NCBI GenBank assembly: GCA_013823855.1
Contig: PNMW01000007.1
Location: 124,001 to 188,000 of the forward strand
DNA from: Lysobacteraceae bacterium
GTDB taxonomy: Bacteria > Pseudomonadota > Gammaproteobacteria > Nevskiales > Nevskiaceae
Length of the DNA: 64,000 nt
Direction: 5' to 3'
Shown here: piece by piece, positions 45,784 through 54,476 of the stretch
Layout: the number at the start of each line of letters is the position of its first letter
How positions within the stretch are numbered: the stretch's first letter is position 1
Notes under the pieces: model-generated
What the model was told of the DNA's origin: nothing
Database searches by the model: none
Seen by the model: only the letters and a program-made list of their open reading frames with translations
Position numbers and translations under genes: made by a program

Positions 45784-46961
45784 GGCGCGCTCCGGCTCTG
45801 GCTGGGCTGCCAGCGCAGGCTCAGCAGGACGCTGTCGGACGCGTAGCTGCGGGCGCGGCCGAGGCCGTCGACGACATCGCTGCCGTTCGGCTGCGGCTGG
45901 CAGCTGCCGAGCGCCTGGCAGTCGGCCGGCTGCTGCAGGTAGGGCACGGTGACGCTGCCGCTGCGGCCGGACAGCGGATGGGTATAGGCGAGGGCCAGCC
46001 ACAGGCGCGGGGTGACGAAGGCGCCGAGGCCGAACTGCAGGCGCTGCTCGCGGCTGCCCCGGTCGCGCAGCGGTGCCGGATCCGGAAAGCGGTCCTGCAG
46101 CGGCGCGGCGTCCGGCGGATTCGCGGTGCTGCGGATCCGCCGGTACTCGCTGGCCTGGCCATCGCGGTAGTAGTACGAGACCTGCGCGTGCACGTCGCGC
46201 CACAGCCGTCGCGCCAAGGTGGCGTCGAATTCCAGGTCGCGACCGGCCTGGGTCGGCGCCTGGGCATTGAAGGCCGGTTCCTGGTTGGCTTCGTACCAGC
46301 GCAGCCGCACGCCGGCATCGAGGCGGATGCCGCGCAGCCAGGCGGTCTGCGGCTGCCAGTGGCCGCCGAGCCGCCCGCCCCAGGCGAACGCGCCGTCGCC
46401 GGCATTGTTCGGCGCGTCCGGGTCCTGGGCGCCGATCGGTACCCGCAGCTCGCCGAGCAGGATCAGCGACAGCGGCGTGGCGGTGCGGCTGCGCCAGTCG
46501 CGCGAACCGAACAGCACCGGGCCGAAGGCGAGATCGAGATCGTTGATGCCCGATTTCGACGACGGCCCGCCGGCCGCGACGGCGGCTGTCGCGATCGGGC
46601 CCTTGCTCGAGGTGTCGCTGTAGCCGAGCGCGGCGCGGGCGTTCCACAGCCGCGACGAGACGAACGGCAGCGCCTCGGCCTCGAACATCGGGAAATGCCA
46701 GTCGAAATCGATGCGAGCCTGGGTCAGCGGGAATTCGCTGCCGGCACCGTAGCGGGGTGCGACACCCGGCTGGCGACGGCCATCGGCCCCGAAGCTTCGA
46801 TCGCGCGGGTCGTGCAGCAGGCTCAGGCCGACGGTCAGGCCGGGATGCCGGGACAGGAAGCGGCCGCTGTCGAGCAGCAGGTCGGGGTTGGCAAGCGCGG
46901 CGGGCGCGATCGCCACGCCCAGTCCGGTCAGCAGGGCGCGCGCGAACCCTGCGCTCGGCAT
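45780..46961 (-). CDS. Second outer-membrane beta-barrel protein of the operon
   Basis: A 393-residue protein with an N-terminal signal (MPSAGFARALLTGLGVAIAP, cleavage after LAN). The remainder has many short amphipathic strands ending in aromatic residues (ARIDFDWHFPMF, VSSRLWNARAALGYS, LRLRWYEANQ, AQVSYYYRDG, LALAYTHPLSGRSG, SVLLSLRWQPS), as expected of a beta barrel. GINDLDLAFGPVLFG resembles the GINDLSRDFG segment of the next protein, suggesting that the two barrels are distantly related. The start ATG overlaps the acyl-CoA ligase stop by one base. The function is inferred to be substrate uptake. I do not recognise a named family for it with certainty. Confidence 0.7.
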   Translation of the reverse strand: MPSAGFARALLTGLGVAIAPAALANPDLLLDSGRFLSRHPGLTVGLSLLHDPRDRSFGADGRRQPGVAPRYGAGSEFPLTQARIDFDWHFPMFEAEALPFVSSRLWNARAALGYSDTSSKGPIATAAVAAGGPSSKSGINDLDLAFGPVLFGSRDWRSRTATPLSLILLGELRVPIGAQDPDAPNNAGDGAFAWGGRLGGHWQPQTAWLRGIRLDAGVRLRWYEANQEPAFNAQAPTQAGRDLEFDATLARRLWRDVHAQVSYYYRDGQASEYRRIRSTANPPDAAPLQDRFPDPAPLRDRGSREQRLQFGLGAFVTPRLWLALAYTHPLSGRSGSVTVPYLQQPADCQALGSCQPQPNGSDVVDGLGRARSYASDSVLLSLRWQPSQSRSAP

Positions 46962-48475
46962 CAGGCCACGTGTCCGAGCCGGTCGCTGCCGAGGTCGCTG
47001 AGCATGGCGCGGTACTGCTCGCGGGTCTCGGTCTTCAGCACCTTGCCGACAGCGCTGCGCGGCAATGCCGGAACCACGACGAACGCCGCCGGGATCTTGT
47101 AGCCGGCGAGGCGCTGGCGCAGCGCCGTGCGCAGCTGCGCCTCGTCGTACGGCAGGCCCGGGTGGCGCACCACGAAGGCGATGCCGACCTCGCCCCAGCG
47201 GGCATCGGGCCAGCCGAACACGCAGGCCTCGGCGATCTCCGGGGATTCCAGCACCGCCGCCTCGATCTCCGATGGGTAGATGTTCTCGCCACCGGAGATG
47301 TACAGATCCTTGAGCCGGCCGCAGATGGTGATGCGCCCGGCCGCGTCGCGGCGGGCGAGGTCGCCGGTGTGCAGCCAGCCGCCGCGAAATGCCGCTTCGG
47401 CATCGTGCGGACCCCAGTAACCGGCGCAGACCTGCGGTCCGCCGAGGCACAGCTCGCCGACTTCGCCGGCATCGGTCGGCTGGCCGTCGGCACGGCGGAC
47501 ATCGACGAGCACGCGCGGCATCGGCAGGCCGACCGCCTGCGGGTTGTCGACCGCGGGATCACCGCCGAGGAAGCAGTTGACGCCGGCCTCGGTCATGCCG
47601 AAGCCGCAGCGGAAGCGGATGCCGCGGCGCAGGTAGCGGTCGCACAGCGTCTGCGGGCACGGCGCCCCGCCGGACAGTGCCATCCGCACGGCGGACAGAT
47701 CGGCCGTCGCGAAACCCGGTTCGTCGGCGAGGGCGACGAACATGGTCGGCACCATGAACAGGATGGTGGCGCGGTGGGCCACGGCCTGCCGCAGGTATTC
47801 GGCCGGCTCGAAGCGCGGCATCAGCACCACGGTGCCGCCGACCCTGAGCAGCGGCAGGCTCAGCACGTTGGCGGCGGCGTGGAAGCACGGGGTGGCCTGG
47901 ATCACGACATCGCCGGGCCGCAGCGCCCAGGCCTCGGCACTGTCGTCGGCATTGCCCAGCGTCTGCCGGTATGGCAGGCAGGCGCCCTTGGCGGCACCGG
48001 TCGAACCGCCGGTGAACAGGATCATGTGGATGTCGTCCATGCCCGGTGCCGGCTCCGGCACCGGTGCTGCCGCCGCCGGCGTTTCCGCGAGCCAGTGCTC
48101 GTAGTCGGCCAGATGGATCACGGGCACGCCGAGCGCGGCGCCGGCCGCCGCGGACGCGGCGTCGACCAGCAGCAGTGCGGGCGTCACCTGCGCCATCTGG
48201 GCTGCCAGTTCGGGCGCGCCGAGGCGGATGTTCAGCGGCACCGCGATGATGCCGGCGATCGGTGCGGCAATCAGCAGATCGAAGTGGGCGACGTCGTTCT
48301 GGCCGAGGATCGCCACCCGATCGCCGCGCCGGACCCCGTGCTCGCGCAGGCGCTGGGCCAGGCGGCGGGAGCGGATCGCCAGGTCGCGATAGGTCCAGGC
48401 CCGGTCACCGGCGCGCAGCGCCACCCGCCCGGGCAGGGCGAGGCGTGCGAAACCGATGACGTCCGGTCTTGACAT
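46961..48475 (-). CDS. AMP-dependent acyl/aryl-CoA ligase
   Basis: A 504-residue member of the ANL adenylating superfamily that activates a carboxylic acid with ATP and CoA. Motifs: the P-loop ILFTGGSTGAAKG (about 155-167; FTGGS in place of the usual YTSGT), GFGMTEAGVN, HTGDLARRDAAGRITICGR followed by LKDLYISGGENIYPSEIE, and the C-terminal PRSAVGKVLKTE with the catalytic Lys. Substrate cannot be read; relatives act on long-chain fatty, cyclohexane or aromatic acids. It is the first gene of the operon with two outer-membrane barrels and the lipase-like lipoprotein. An inverted repeat covers its start codon. Confidence 0.92.
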   Translation of the reverse strand: MSRPDVIGFARLALPGRVALRAGDRAWTYRDLAIRSRRLAQRLREHGVRRGDRVAILGQNDVAHFDLLIAAPIAGIIAVPLNIRLGAPELAAQMAQVTPALLLVDAASAAAGAALGVPVIHLADYEHWLAETPAAAAPVPEPAPGMDDIHMILFTGGSTGAAKGACLPYRQTLGNADDSAEAWALRPGDVVIQATPCFHAAANVLSLPLLRVGGTVVLMPRFEPAEYLRQAVAHRATILFMVPTMFVALADEPGFATADLSAVRMALSGGAPCPQTLCDRYLRRGIRFRCGFGMTEAGVNCFLGGDPAVDNPQAVGLPMPRVLVDVRRADGQPTDAGEVGELCLGGPQVCAGYWGPHDAEAAFRGGWLHTGDLARRDAAGRITICGRLKDLYISGGENIYPSEIEAAVLESPEIAEACVFGWPDARWGEVGIAFVVRHPGLPYDEAQLRTALRQRLAGYKIPAAFVVVPALPRSAVGKVLKTETREQYRAMLSDLGSDRLGHVA

Positions 48476-48510
48476 GAGGGCCGCAAGACAGCATGGAGAG
48501 AACCCTCATG
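48473..48510. promoter_or_regulatory. Inverted repeat over the acyl-CoA ligase start
   Basis: catgaggg (48473-48480) and ccctcatg (48503-48510) form a perfect 8-bp inverted repeat with a 22-base centre. The left arm contains the complement of the ligase ATG. It may be an operator for the upstream TetR protein or an RNA hairpin that hides the start codon. Confidence 0.4.
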
Positions 48511-48572
48511 ATACGGACGCACCCGCAGGCGAGCGACTTGAACGCAGCGTCGGCTCGCGTGCCGGTTCGGCG

Positions 48573-49172
48573 TCAGCGCGGCGCGATGCCGTTGGCGATC
48601 AGGTCCATCACCGCGTCGACCAGTTCCGGCGTTGGCACCTGCTGCTGCCAGAGACACCAGCGCATGCCGATGAAATGGCCGATGCCCATGATCGTCCAGG
48701 CGCGGGCGACGGCATCACCCGGTGCCAGTTCACCGTTGGCGGTCGCTTCCGCGAGGTCCTCGGCGTAGCTTTCGGCGAGGCGCTCGTAGTACTCGCGGAA
48801 CACCGATTCATCGACGAACTGCGATTCCTGGACGATCCGGTACAGGCCCGGGTGGGCGTGCGCGAATTCGAAGAAGGCCTCCAGGCCACGCCGCTCGGCG
48901 ACGATCCGGTTGGCCGAGCCATTGACCGCCAGCGCCATGTGCTTGCGCAGCCGGGAGCCGATATCCCGGACCAGGGTCAGGAAGATCTCGTCCTTGGAAT
49001 GGAAGTACAGATAGAAGGTGCCTTGGCCAACATCGGCGCGGGTGGTGATCGAGCTGACCGAGGCGACGTGAAAGCCCTTTTCGCCGATTTCGACTTCAGC
49101 AGCCGCCAGCAATTTGCGGCGCGTGGCTTCGCCGCGGGCAGTGACGGGGGTGAGTTCCTTGTTGATGGTCAC
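48573..49172 (-). CDS. TetR-family regulator upstream of the acyl-CoA ligase operon
   Basis: A 199-residue regulator starting at GTG 49172, since no ATG is available before the helix-turn-helix. The DNA-binding part is GEATRRKLLAAAEVEIGEKG, then VSSITTRADVGQGTFYLYFHSKDEIF (about 13-62). The C-terminal domain (LEAFFEFAHAHPGLYRIVQE, then REYYERLAESYAEDL) resembles TetR proteins that sense acyl-CoA or aromatic compounds. It points in the same direction as the ligase operon and lies 97 bases upstream of it, so it may be co-transcribed with and control the operon. The 174 bases upstream of its start are AT-richer and hold no gene. Confidence 0.9.
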   Translation of the reverse strand: MTINKELTPVTARGEATRRKLLAAAEVEIGEKGFHVASVSSITTRADVGQGTFYLYFHSKDEIFLTLVRDIGSRLRKHMALAVNGSANRIVAERRGLEAFFEFAHAHPGLYRIVQESQFVDESVFREYYERLAESYAEDLAEATANGELAPGDAVARAWTIMGIGHFIGMRWCLWQQQVPTPELVDAVMDLIANGIAPR

Positions 49173-49346
49173 GGGAGATGCACTCGTTATCGGAGCGGTA
49201 GTGGTCAGAATACGCTACGAAGAGCGTGATCGCCGTGGATGGATGATTTAAACGTGCGGTCGTTCCCGTCTTTTCAGACCGATTCGTCATGGCGCTATCG
49301 CGATTGGCACGAGTTGCGACACGAAGCATCCGTCAGCTTGGTCCGT

Positions 49347-50867
49347 TCAGCCGTTTTCTCCGGTCCGCCGGCCGTCGACGGCTGCCAGCTTCAGCCGTTC
49401 GCCACCATTGCGCGGCGCCGGTCCGCGCCGGGCTTCGCCGTGGCGGCGCAGGCCCTGTTCCTTGAGCCAGAACAGGCAATCCTCGAATGCGCGGGAAATC
49501 CGGGTCTGCAGGCGGATGCGCTCCAGCTTCGGCCAGGTCGCCCGCTCGCCGTCGCGGATGAAACCGGCGATTGCCGCCTGCGAGGGGTTCGAGAACATCC
49601 GCATCAGCTGGGTCGGCGACTGCCGGGGGAACACGCTGATGTCGCCGCTGTAGCGTTGCTGGAGCACGTCGTTGAGCATGTCGACGATGCGCCCCGGCAC
49701 GGCCGCGCCGACGTAGTTGCGGGTCAGCTTGAGGACATCGCGGGTCGCGGTGGTGGCGACATGCTGGACCACGTCGGTCACCGAGCGGCGGCGCGGGTTG
49801 TGCTCGCGCATGAACGGCACCACGTGCGGATTGGTCTGGCTGACGATGTAGTGGTTGACGTTGTGCAGCCGCGCCAAGCGCAGCATCGGCAGATCGTTGG
49901 CGATCGAGCCGTCGACCCAGCGCTTGGAACGCATGTACGGATGCTTGACGCCGTCGAAATCGAGCGAATCGAGCATCACCGGCGGGAACACGCCGGGCAC
50001 CGCGCAGGACGCCAGCACCGCCGACTGCACGGTGACGTTCGGCGCGGTCAGGTAGTTCAGCAGGCGCGCCGACTGGTGGGCTTCCGCCGGCGACACGGTG
50101 ACGCCGAGGATGCGCCGGGTCCGCTCGAACGCCTGGATGAAGCTGCCCGGCATGATGTTGCGTTCCAGGCAGTTCAGCAGCTGGCGCGGGTCCATCAGCG
50201 CGTTGCCGGCCAGCACCTGGCGCAGGCTGACGGTCTGGAATGCCTGCAGGCTCAAGGATTCCGGATCGAACATCGCCGGCAGTTCCTCGTCGGTGCGGGT
50301 GCCGACCATGCTGGCGATGATCGCGCCGGCCGAGGAGCCGGAGATCACCCGTGGCAGCACGTTGGCTTCCGACAGCGCCTTGATCACGCCGAGGTGGAAC
50401 ATGCCGAGTGTGGCGCCACCGGACAGCAGTAGTGCGCTGCGGCCGAAGCTGGTGCCGGTACGCTTGAAGAACAGGATCTTCTCCTCGTTGGAGAAGTCCG
50501 GGAAATCGCCGACGCAGACATAGTCCAGACAGCGCGCCGATTCCTCGATGTAGTCCTCGACCAGCTTCTTGGTGCCGACCCGGGCATACGAATACAGCAC
50601 CGGATCGGCGACGTTGCCGAGGTTGCCGTGCAGCCCTTCGGCCAGCTGGAACACCAGCTGCCGGACTTCCCCGGACTTGCGCAGCTCGCGCAGCGTATTC
50701 AGCCGCTCCTTGATCAGCAGGTAGTCGTAGTCATCGCTCATCTCGTCCTGTTTCCAGGCGTCCGAGCCTTCGAGACGGTCGAGCCCGGTCGCGATCTCGC
50801 GCCATTCGGCGTAGGACGTGGCCTGCTCGAGGTCCCGCTGGTAAGCGGCAATCAGCTTTTTCGACAT
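49347..50867 (-). CDS. DUF3336-patatin phospholipase/triacylglycerol lipase
   Basis: A 506-residue protein; the ATG at 50867 (MSKKLIAAYQRDLEQATSYA) starts the DUF3336 domain (about 1-135). The patatin domain follows with LLLSGGATLGMFHLGVIKAL (oxyanion Gly loop), the nucleophile elbow GSSAG (Ser179) and the dyad Asp in RWVDGSIANDLP. This DUF3336-patatin architecture is that of the eukaryotic TGL3/4/5 and SDP1 lipid-body triacylglycerol lipases, and is also scattered through proteobacteria. A role in neutral lipid or phospholipid turnover is likely. No membrane segment is visible. It is divergent from mprF across 181 bases. Confidence 0.92.
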   Translation of the reverse strand: MSKKLIAAYQRDLEQATSYAEWREIATGLDRLEGSDAWKQDEMSDDYDYLLIKERLNTLRELRKSGEVRQLVFQLAEGLHGNLGNVADPVLYSYARVGTKKLVEDYIEESARCLDYVCVGDFPDFSNEEKILFFKRTGTSFGRSALLLSGGATLGMFHLGVIKALSEANVLPRVISGSSAGAIIASMVGTRTDEELPAMFDPESLSLQAFQTVSLRQVLAGNALMDPRQLLNCLERNIMPGSFIQAFERTRRILGVTVSPAEAHQSARLLNYLTAPNVTVQSAVLASCAVPGVFPPVMLDSLDFDGVKHPYMRSKRWVDGSIANDLPMLRLARLHNVNHYIVSQTNPHVVPFMREHNPRRRSVTDVVQHVATTATRDVLKLTRNYVGAAVPGRIVDMLNDVLQQRYSGDISVFPRQSPTQLMRMFSNPSQAAIAGFIRDGERATWPKLERIRLQTRISRAFEDCLFWLKEQGLRRHGEARRGPAPRNGGERLKLAAVDGRRTGENG

Positions 50868-51048
50868 GCGGGGGGCGCAGTTCGGCGAGGGCCCCGAGTA
50901 TGCCATTGCGCAGTGCAGCAATCGGAATCGGGCGGACCCGCGCGATCCGACGTGCTGGCCGTCCGTCGGACGTCAAGAAATTGTTGCCCCAACTGCCTGT
51001 CGACTTCAGCGGCAGGATTACAATTCGCCGCGCCGCCGCCGGAACTCC

Positions 51049-52929
51049 ATGTCGCTTCGCGTCACCGCTCTGCTTGCCCCGCTGTTTGCCGACCGCCGAC
51101 GCCTCGCCGTCGCCGCGCCTGCCCTTTGCGTGCTCGCGCTGGCCGGCTGGGCAATCGGCAAGAATCTGGTCGCCTTCTTCAAGGCGCTGGCGGCACAGTC
51201 TCCGGCAGTCATCGCCGCGACCGTGATCGGCAGTCTGGCCGCCGCAGTGCTGGTCTGGCGTGCCCGCGGCCACCTCGATCTGCACCGCGAGCGCCTGCTG
51301 CTGCTTGGCGGCCGGGTCCAGGACGCGATCGAGGTGCTGGCGCCGACGGTGCTGGCGACCACCGTGTTCCTGGCCGGCGCCGTGCTGCTGATCTCCGGCG
51401 CCACGCCGGCCGTCGACAGCCGACTGGCCGGGCTCGCCGAGTGGATTCCGCTGAGCCTGCTGGAGTTCTCGCACATGGTCGGCAGCGCGGTCGGCCTGGG
51501 TCTGCTGATCCTCGCTCGTGGCCTGTACCGGCGGCTCGATGGCGCCTGGTGGATGACCCTGGTGCTGCTGGCCGCCGGCGCGGTCGCTTCGATGCTCAAG
51601 GGCCTCGACTACGAGGAAGCGCTGCTGCTGTCGGCGATCCTGCTGGTGCTGCTCAGCTCCCACGAACGCTTCTACCGGCGCGCCTCGCTGCTCGAAGTGC
51701 GCGATTCGCGGCTGTGGCTGTCCGCCACGCTGGCGGTGGTGGCGCTGGCGGTCTGGCTGTCGATGCTGTCGTACCACGACCTCAGCTTCAGCGAGGAAGT
51801 GTGGTGGCGCTTCGCCTTCGACGAACAGACGCCGCGGCTGATGCGCGCCGGCCTGCTGACCGCGCTGATGATGGCCGGCTTCATGCTCTGGCGGCTGTTG
51901 AGTCCGACCCGTACCGAGCCGGTCCCGCCCGATGCCGCCGCGCTGCAGCGGGCGGCCGAAATCATCGCCCGGCACGGCGGCGGCACGCTTGCCAATCTGG
52001 CGCTGCTCGGCGACAAGCAGCTGCTGTTCCATGCCGACGGCGACGCTTTCATCATGTACCAGCGCTCCGGCCGCAGCCTGATCGCGCTGGGCGATCCGGC
52101 CGGCAATCCGGCCAAGTTCGAAGCGCTGGCCTGGTCGTACCGGGAGCTGTGCGACCGCAATGCCTGCTGGCCGGTGTTCTACCAGGTATCGCCGGACCAG
52201 CTGCCGCTGTATCTGGACCTCGGCCTGTCGCTGGCCAAGCTCGGCGAGGAAGCGCGGGTGTTCCTGCCCAGGTTCAGTCTCGACGGCACCCGCAACGCCA
52301 AGCAGCGCAACAAGCACCACCGGGCCACCCGCGAAGGCGCCAGCTTCGTGATGCTGCGGCCGGACGAGGTCGAGGCGCGGCTGTCCGAACTGCAGGCGAT
52401 CTCCGATGACTGGCTGACCGGCAAGTCGGTCGCCGAGAAGGGTTTTTCTGTCGGCCGCTTCGATCCCGACTACCTGAGCCGCTTCCACTGCGCCTGCGTG
52501 CTGCGCGAGGGCCGGATCGTCGCCTTCGCCAACCTGTGGCTGGGCGGCGCGGCGAAGGAAGAATTCGCGATCGACCTGATGCGCTACGGCGCCGAGGCGC
52601 CGAAGGGCGTCATGGACTTCCTGTTCATCGAGCTGATGTTCTGGGGCCGCGACCAGGGCTATCGCTGGTTCAACCTTGGCATGGCGCCGCTGGCCGGGCT
52701 GGAACGTCATCCGCTGGCGCCGTTCTGGCACAAGGTGGGACGAATCGTGCATCGCTATGGCGAGCCGTTCTACAACTTCGACGGCCTGCGCCAGTACAAG
52801 GACAAGTTCTCGCCCGAGTGGCGGCCGCGTTACCTCGCTTCACCCGGCGGCCTGGTGCTGCCTCGCGTCATGGTCGATACCGCGGCACTGATTGCCGGCG
52901 GCATCAAGGAAGTCATCTGGAAGTCATGA
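51049..52929 (+). CDS. mprF: MprF-like aminoacyl-phosphatidylglycerol synthase
   Basis: A 626-residue membrane protein; the ATG at 51049 follows a GGA 5 bases upstream. The C-terminal half (from about residue 300) is the DUF2156 catalytic domain that transfers an amino acid from aminoacyl-tRNA to phosphatidylglycerol: FIMYQRSGRSLIALGDPAGN, FYQVSPDQLPLYLDLGLSLA, FSLDGTRNAKQRNKHHRATR and GVMDFLFIELMFWGRDQGYR. The N-terminal membrane part has about 8-9 hydrophobic segments and is shorter than in full MprF (about 840 residues), so the flippase module looks reduced. Lys versus Ala specificity cannot be read. The next gene, acvB-like, overlaps by 4 bases. Confidence 0.88.
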   Translation: MSLRVTALLAPLFADRRRLAVAAPALCVLALAGWAIGKNLVAFFKALAAQSPAVIAATVIGSLAAAVLVWRARGHLDLHRERLLLLGGRVQDAIEVLAPTVLATTVFLAGAVLLISGATPAVDSRLAGLAEWIPLSLLEFSHMVGSAVGLGLLILARGLYRRLDGAWWMTLVLLAAGAVASMLKGLDYEEALLLSAILLVLLSSHERFYRRASLLEVRDSRLWLSATLAVVALAVWLSMLSYHDLSFSEEVWWRFAFDEQTPRLMRAGLLTALMMAGFMLWRLLSPTRTEPVPPDAAALQRAAEIIARHGGGTLANLALLGDKQLLFHADGDAFIMYQRSGRSLIALGDPAGNPAKFEALAWSYRELCDRNACWPVFYQVSPDQLPLYLDLGLSLAKLGEEARVFLPRFSLDGTRNAKQRNKHHRATREGASFVMLRPDEVEARLSELQAISDDWLTGKSVAEKGFSVGRFDPDYLSRFHCACVLREGRIVAFANLWLGGAAKEEFAIDLMRYGAEAPKGVMDFLFIELMFWGRDQGYRWFNLGMAPLAGLERHPLAPFWHKVGRIVHRYGEPFYNFDGLRQYKDKFSPEWRPRYLASPGGLVLPRVMVDTAALIAGGIKEVIWKS

Positions 52930-54437
52930 AACAACTCGTCCTCGCCGCGGCCCTCGCTGTGCATTCCCTGTCGTCGCTGGCCGCCGCCCCGGCGACAGTC
53001 CCCGTGCCGCCACCGCCGTCGGCGCCGGCCGCCGTGCCGGCCGTCGAGACGCTCAGCCACGGCAAGTTCGAGAACGTCCGCGTGCACCGGCCGCTCGGCA
53101 CGCCGAAGGCCTTCGTGCTGTTCCTGTCCGGCGATGGTGGCTGGACCTCGCGCGATCGCGGCGGCGCCCAGGCGATGGTCGACGCCCTGGTCGCCGACGG
53201 CGCGATGGTCGTCGCAATCGACACGCCGCACCTGCTGAGCAGCTTCGAGGCCGATGGCGGCGACTGCGTCTACGCGGTCGGCGATTTCGAGAACCTCAGC
53301 CACTTCGTGCAGGCCTGGGCGCATCTGCCGACCTACCTCCCGCCGATCCTCGCCGGCCACGCCGCCGGCGCCACACTCGCCTACGGGGTGCTGGCACAGG
53401 CAGAAAAGGGCAGCTTCGCCGGCGCGATGACCACCGCGTTCTGCCCGGACCTGAACCTGGCCAAGCCGTTCTGCGCCGGCAATGGTGCCGACCAGGCGCC
53501 CTTCGACAAGGACAGCGGCGGCATCCAGTTCCTGCCGACCCGCACGCTGGCCGCGCCCTGGGTGAGCCTGCATGGCGAGATCGACCAGGTCTGCCCGTTG
53601 TCCACCGTCAGCCGTTTCATGAAGGACATGCCGAATGCCCGGCTGATCACGGTGCCCAAGGTCGGCCACGCGTTCTCGACCGTCGCCGACTGGCGCGGGC
53701 CGTATCGCGACGCCGTCGGCGCCCTGGAGACCACCCAGAGTCACGACAGCCTGCCGCCGCCGCCGGGTGCCCTGAACGACCTGCCGGTGATCGAGGTCGA
53801 GGCCGAAACCGGAACTGGAACCGCCCCCGGCGCGCTGGCCGATACCTTCGCCGTGCTGGTTTCCGGCGACGGCGGCTGGGCCGGCATCGACAAGGAACTG
53901 GCGGTCCATCTGGCCGCCGCCGGCATGCCGGTGGTCGGCATCGATTCGCTGCGCTACTTCTGGGCCGAGCGGACGCCGGAAGGCTTTGCCAGCGATCTCG
54001 AACGCATCGTCCGGCACTATCGCCAGAAGCTCGAACGGCCGCGCGTGCTGCTGATCGGCTACTCGCAGGGGGCGGACGTGCTGCCGTTCGCGCTGAACCG
54101 CCTGCCGGCGGCGACCCGCAACGAACTCGCGCTGGTGGTGCTGCTCGGGCTCGCCGAACGGGCCCAGTTCGAATTTCACCTGACCAGCTGGGTCGGCGCC
54201 ACCGACGGTGGCCTGCCGACGCGGCCGGAAGTCGCGAAGCTGCAGGCGGTGACGACCAATCCGCCGCTGCTCTGCGTCTGGGGCGAGGAGGACGAGGACG
54301 CGATCTGCGGCAGCCTGAGCGGGCCCCGGCTGACCACGCTGAAGCTGCCCGGCGGTCACCATTTCGATGGCGATTACGAAGCGCTGGCGAAGAAGCTGCT
54401 GGCGGCGATCCCGTCCGCCCGCGTGGTCAAGCGCTAG
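52926..54437 (+). CDS. acvB: AcvB/VirJ-type periplasmic hydrolase, tandem domains
   Basis: A 503-residue protein with a signal peptide (MKQLVLAAALAVHSLSSLAA) and two VirJ domains. Each begins with FVLFLSGDGGWTSRD- or FAVLVSGDGGWAGID-like strands. The second has a canonical nucleophile elbow GYSQG (Ser380) and a final His in GGHHFDGDY. The first has GHAAG (144-148), so its nucleophile Ser is replaced by Ala. In Agrobacterium and Rhizobium AcvB hydrolyses lysyl-phosphatidylglycerol made by LpiA/MprF. The ATGA overlap with mprF supports the same synthesis-hydrolysis pairing here. Confidence 0.88.
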   Translation: MKQLVLAAALAVHSLSSLAAAPATVPVPPPPSAPAAVPAVETLSHGKFENVRVHRPLGTPKAFVLFLSGDGGWTSRDRGGAQAMVDALVADGAMVVAIDTPHLLSSFEADGGDCVYAVGDFENLSHFVQAWAHLPTYLPPILAGHAAGATLAYGVLAQAEKGSFAGAMTTAFCPDLNLAKPFCAGNGADQAPFDKDSGGIQFLPTRTLAAPWVSLHGEIDQVCPLSTVSRFMKDMPNARLITVPKVGHAFSTVADWRGPYRDAVGALETTQSHDSLPPPPGALNDLPVIEVEAETGTGTAPGALADTFAVLVSGDGGWAGIDKELAVHLAAAGMPVVGIDSLRYFWAERTPEGFASDLERIVRHYRQKLERPRVLLIGYSQGADVLPFALNRLPAATRNELALVVLLGLAERAQFEFHLTSWVGATDGGLPTRPEVAKLQAVTTNPPLLCVWGEEDEDAICGSLSGPRLTTLKLPGGHHFDGDYEALAKKLLAAIPSARVVKR

Positions 54438-54449
54438 GCAGCGACCCCA

Positions 54450-54466
54450 GCCCGGGTTGCCCGGGC
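54450..54466. other. Short hairpin between convergent acvB and mltD
   Basis: gcccggg (54450-54456), ttg, cccgggc (54460-54466): a perfect 7-bp stem in the 39-base convergent gap. No T-run follows on either strand, so termination is only possible, not clear. Confidence 0.35.
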
Positions 54467-54476
54467 CGATTGGCGA

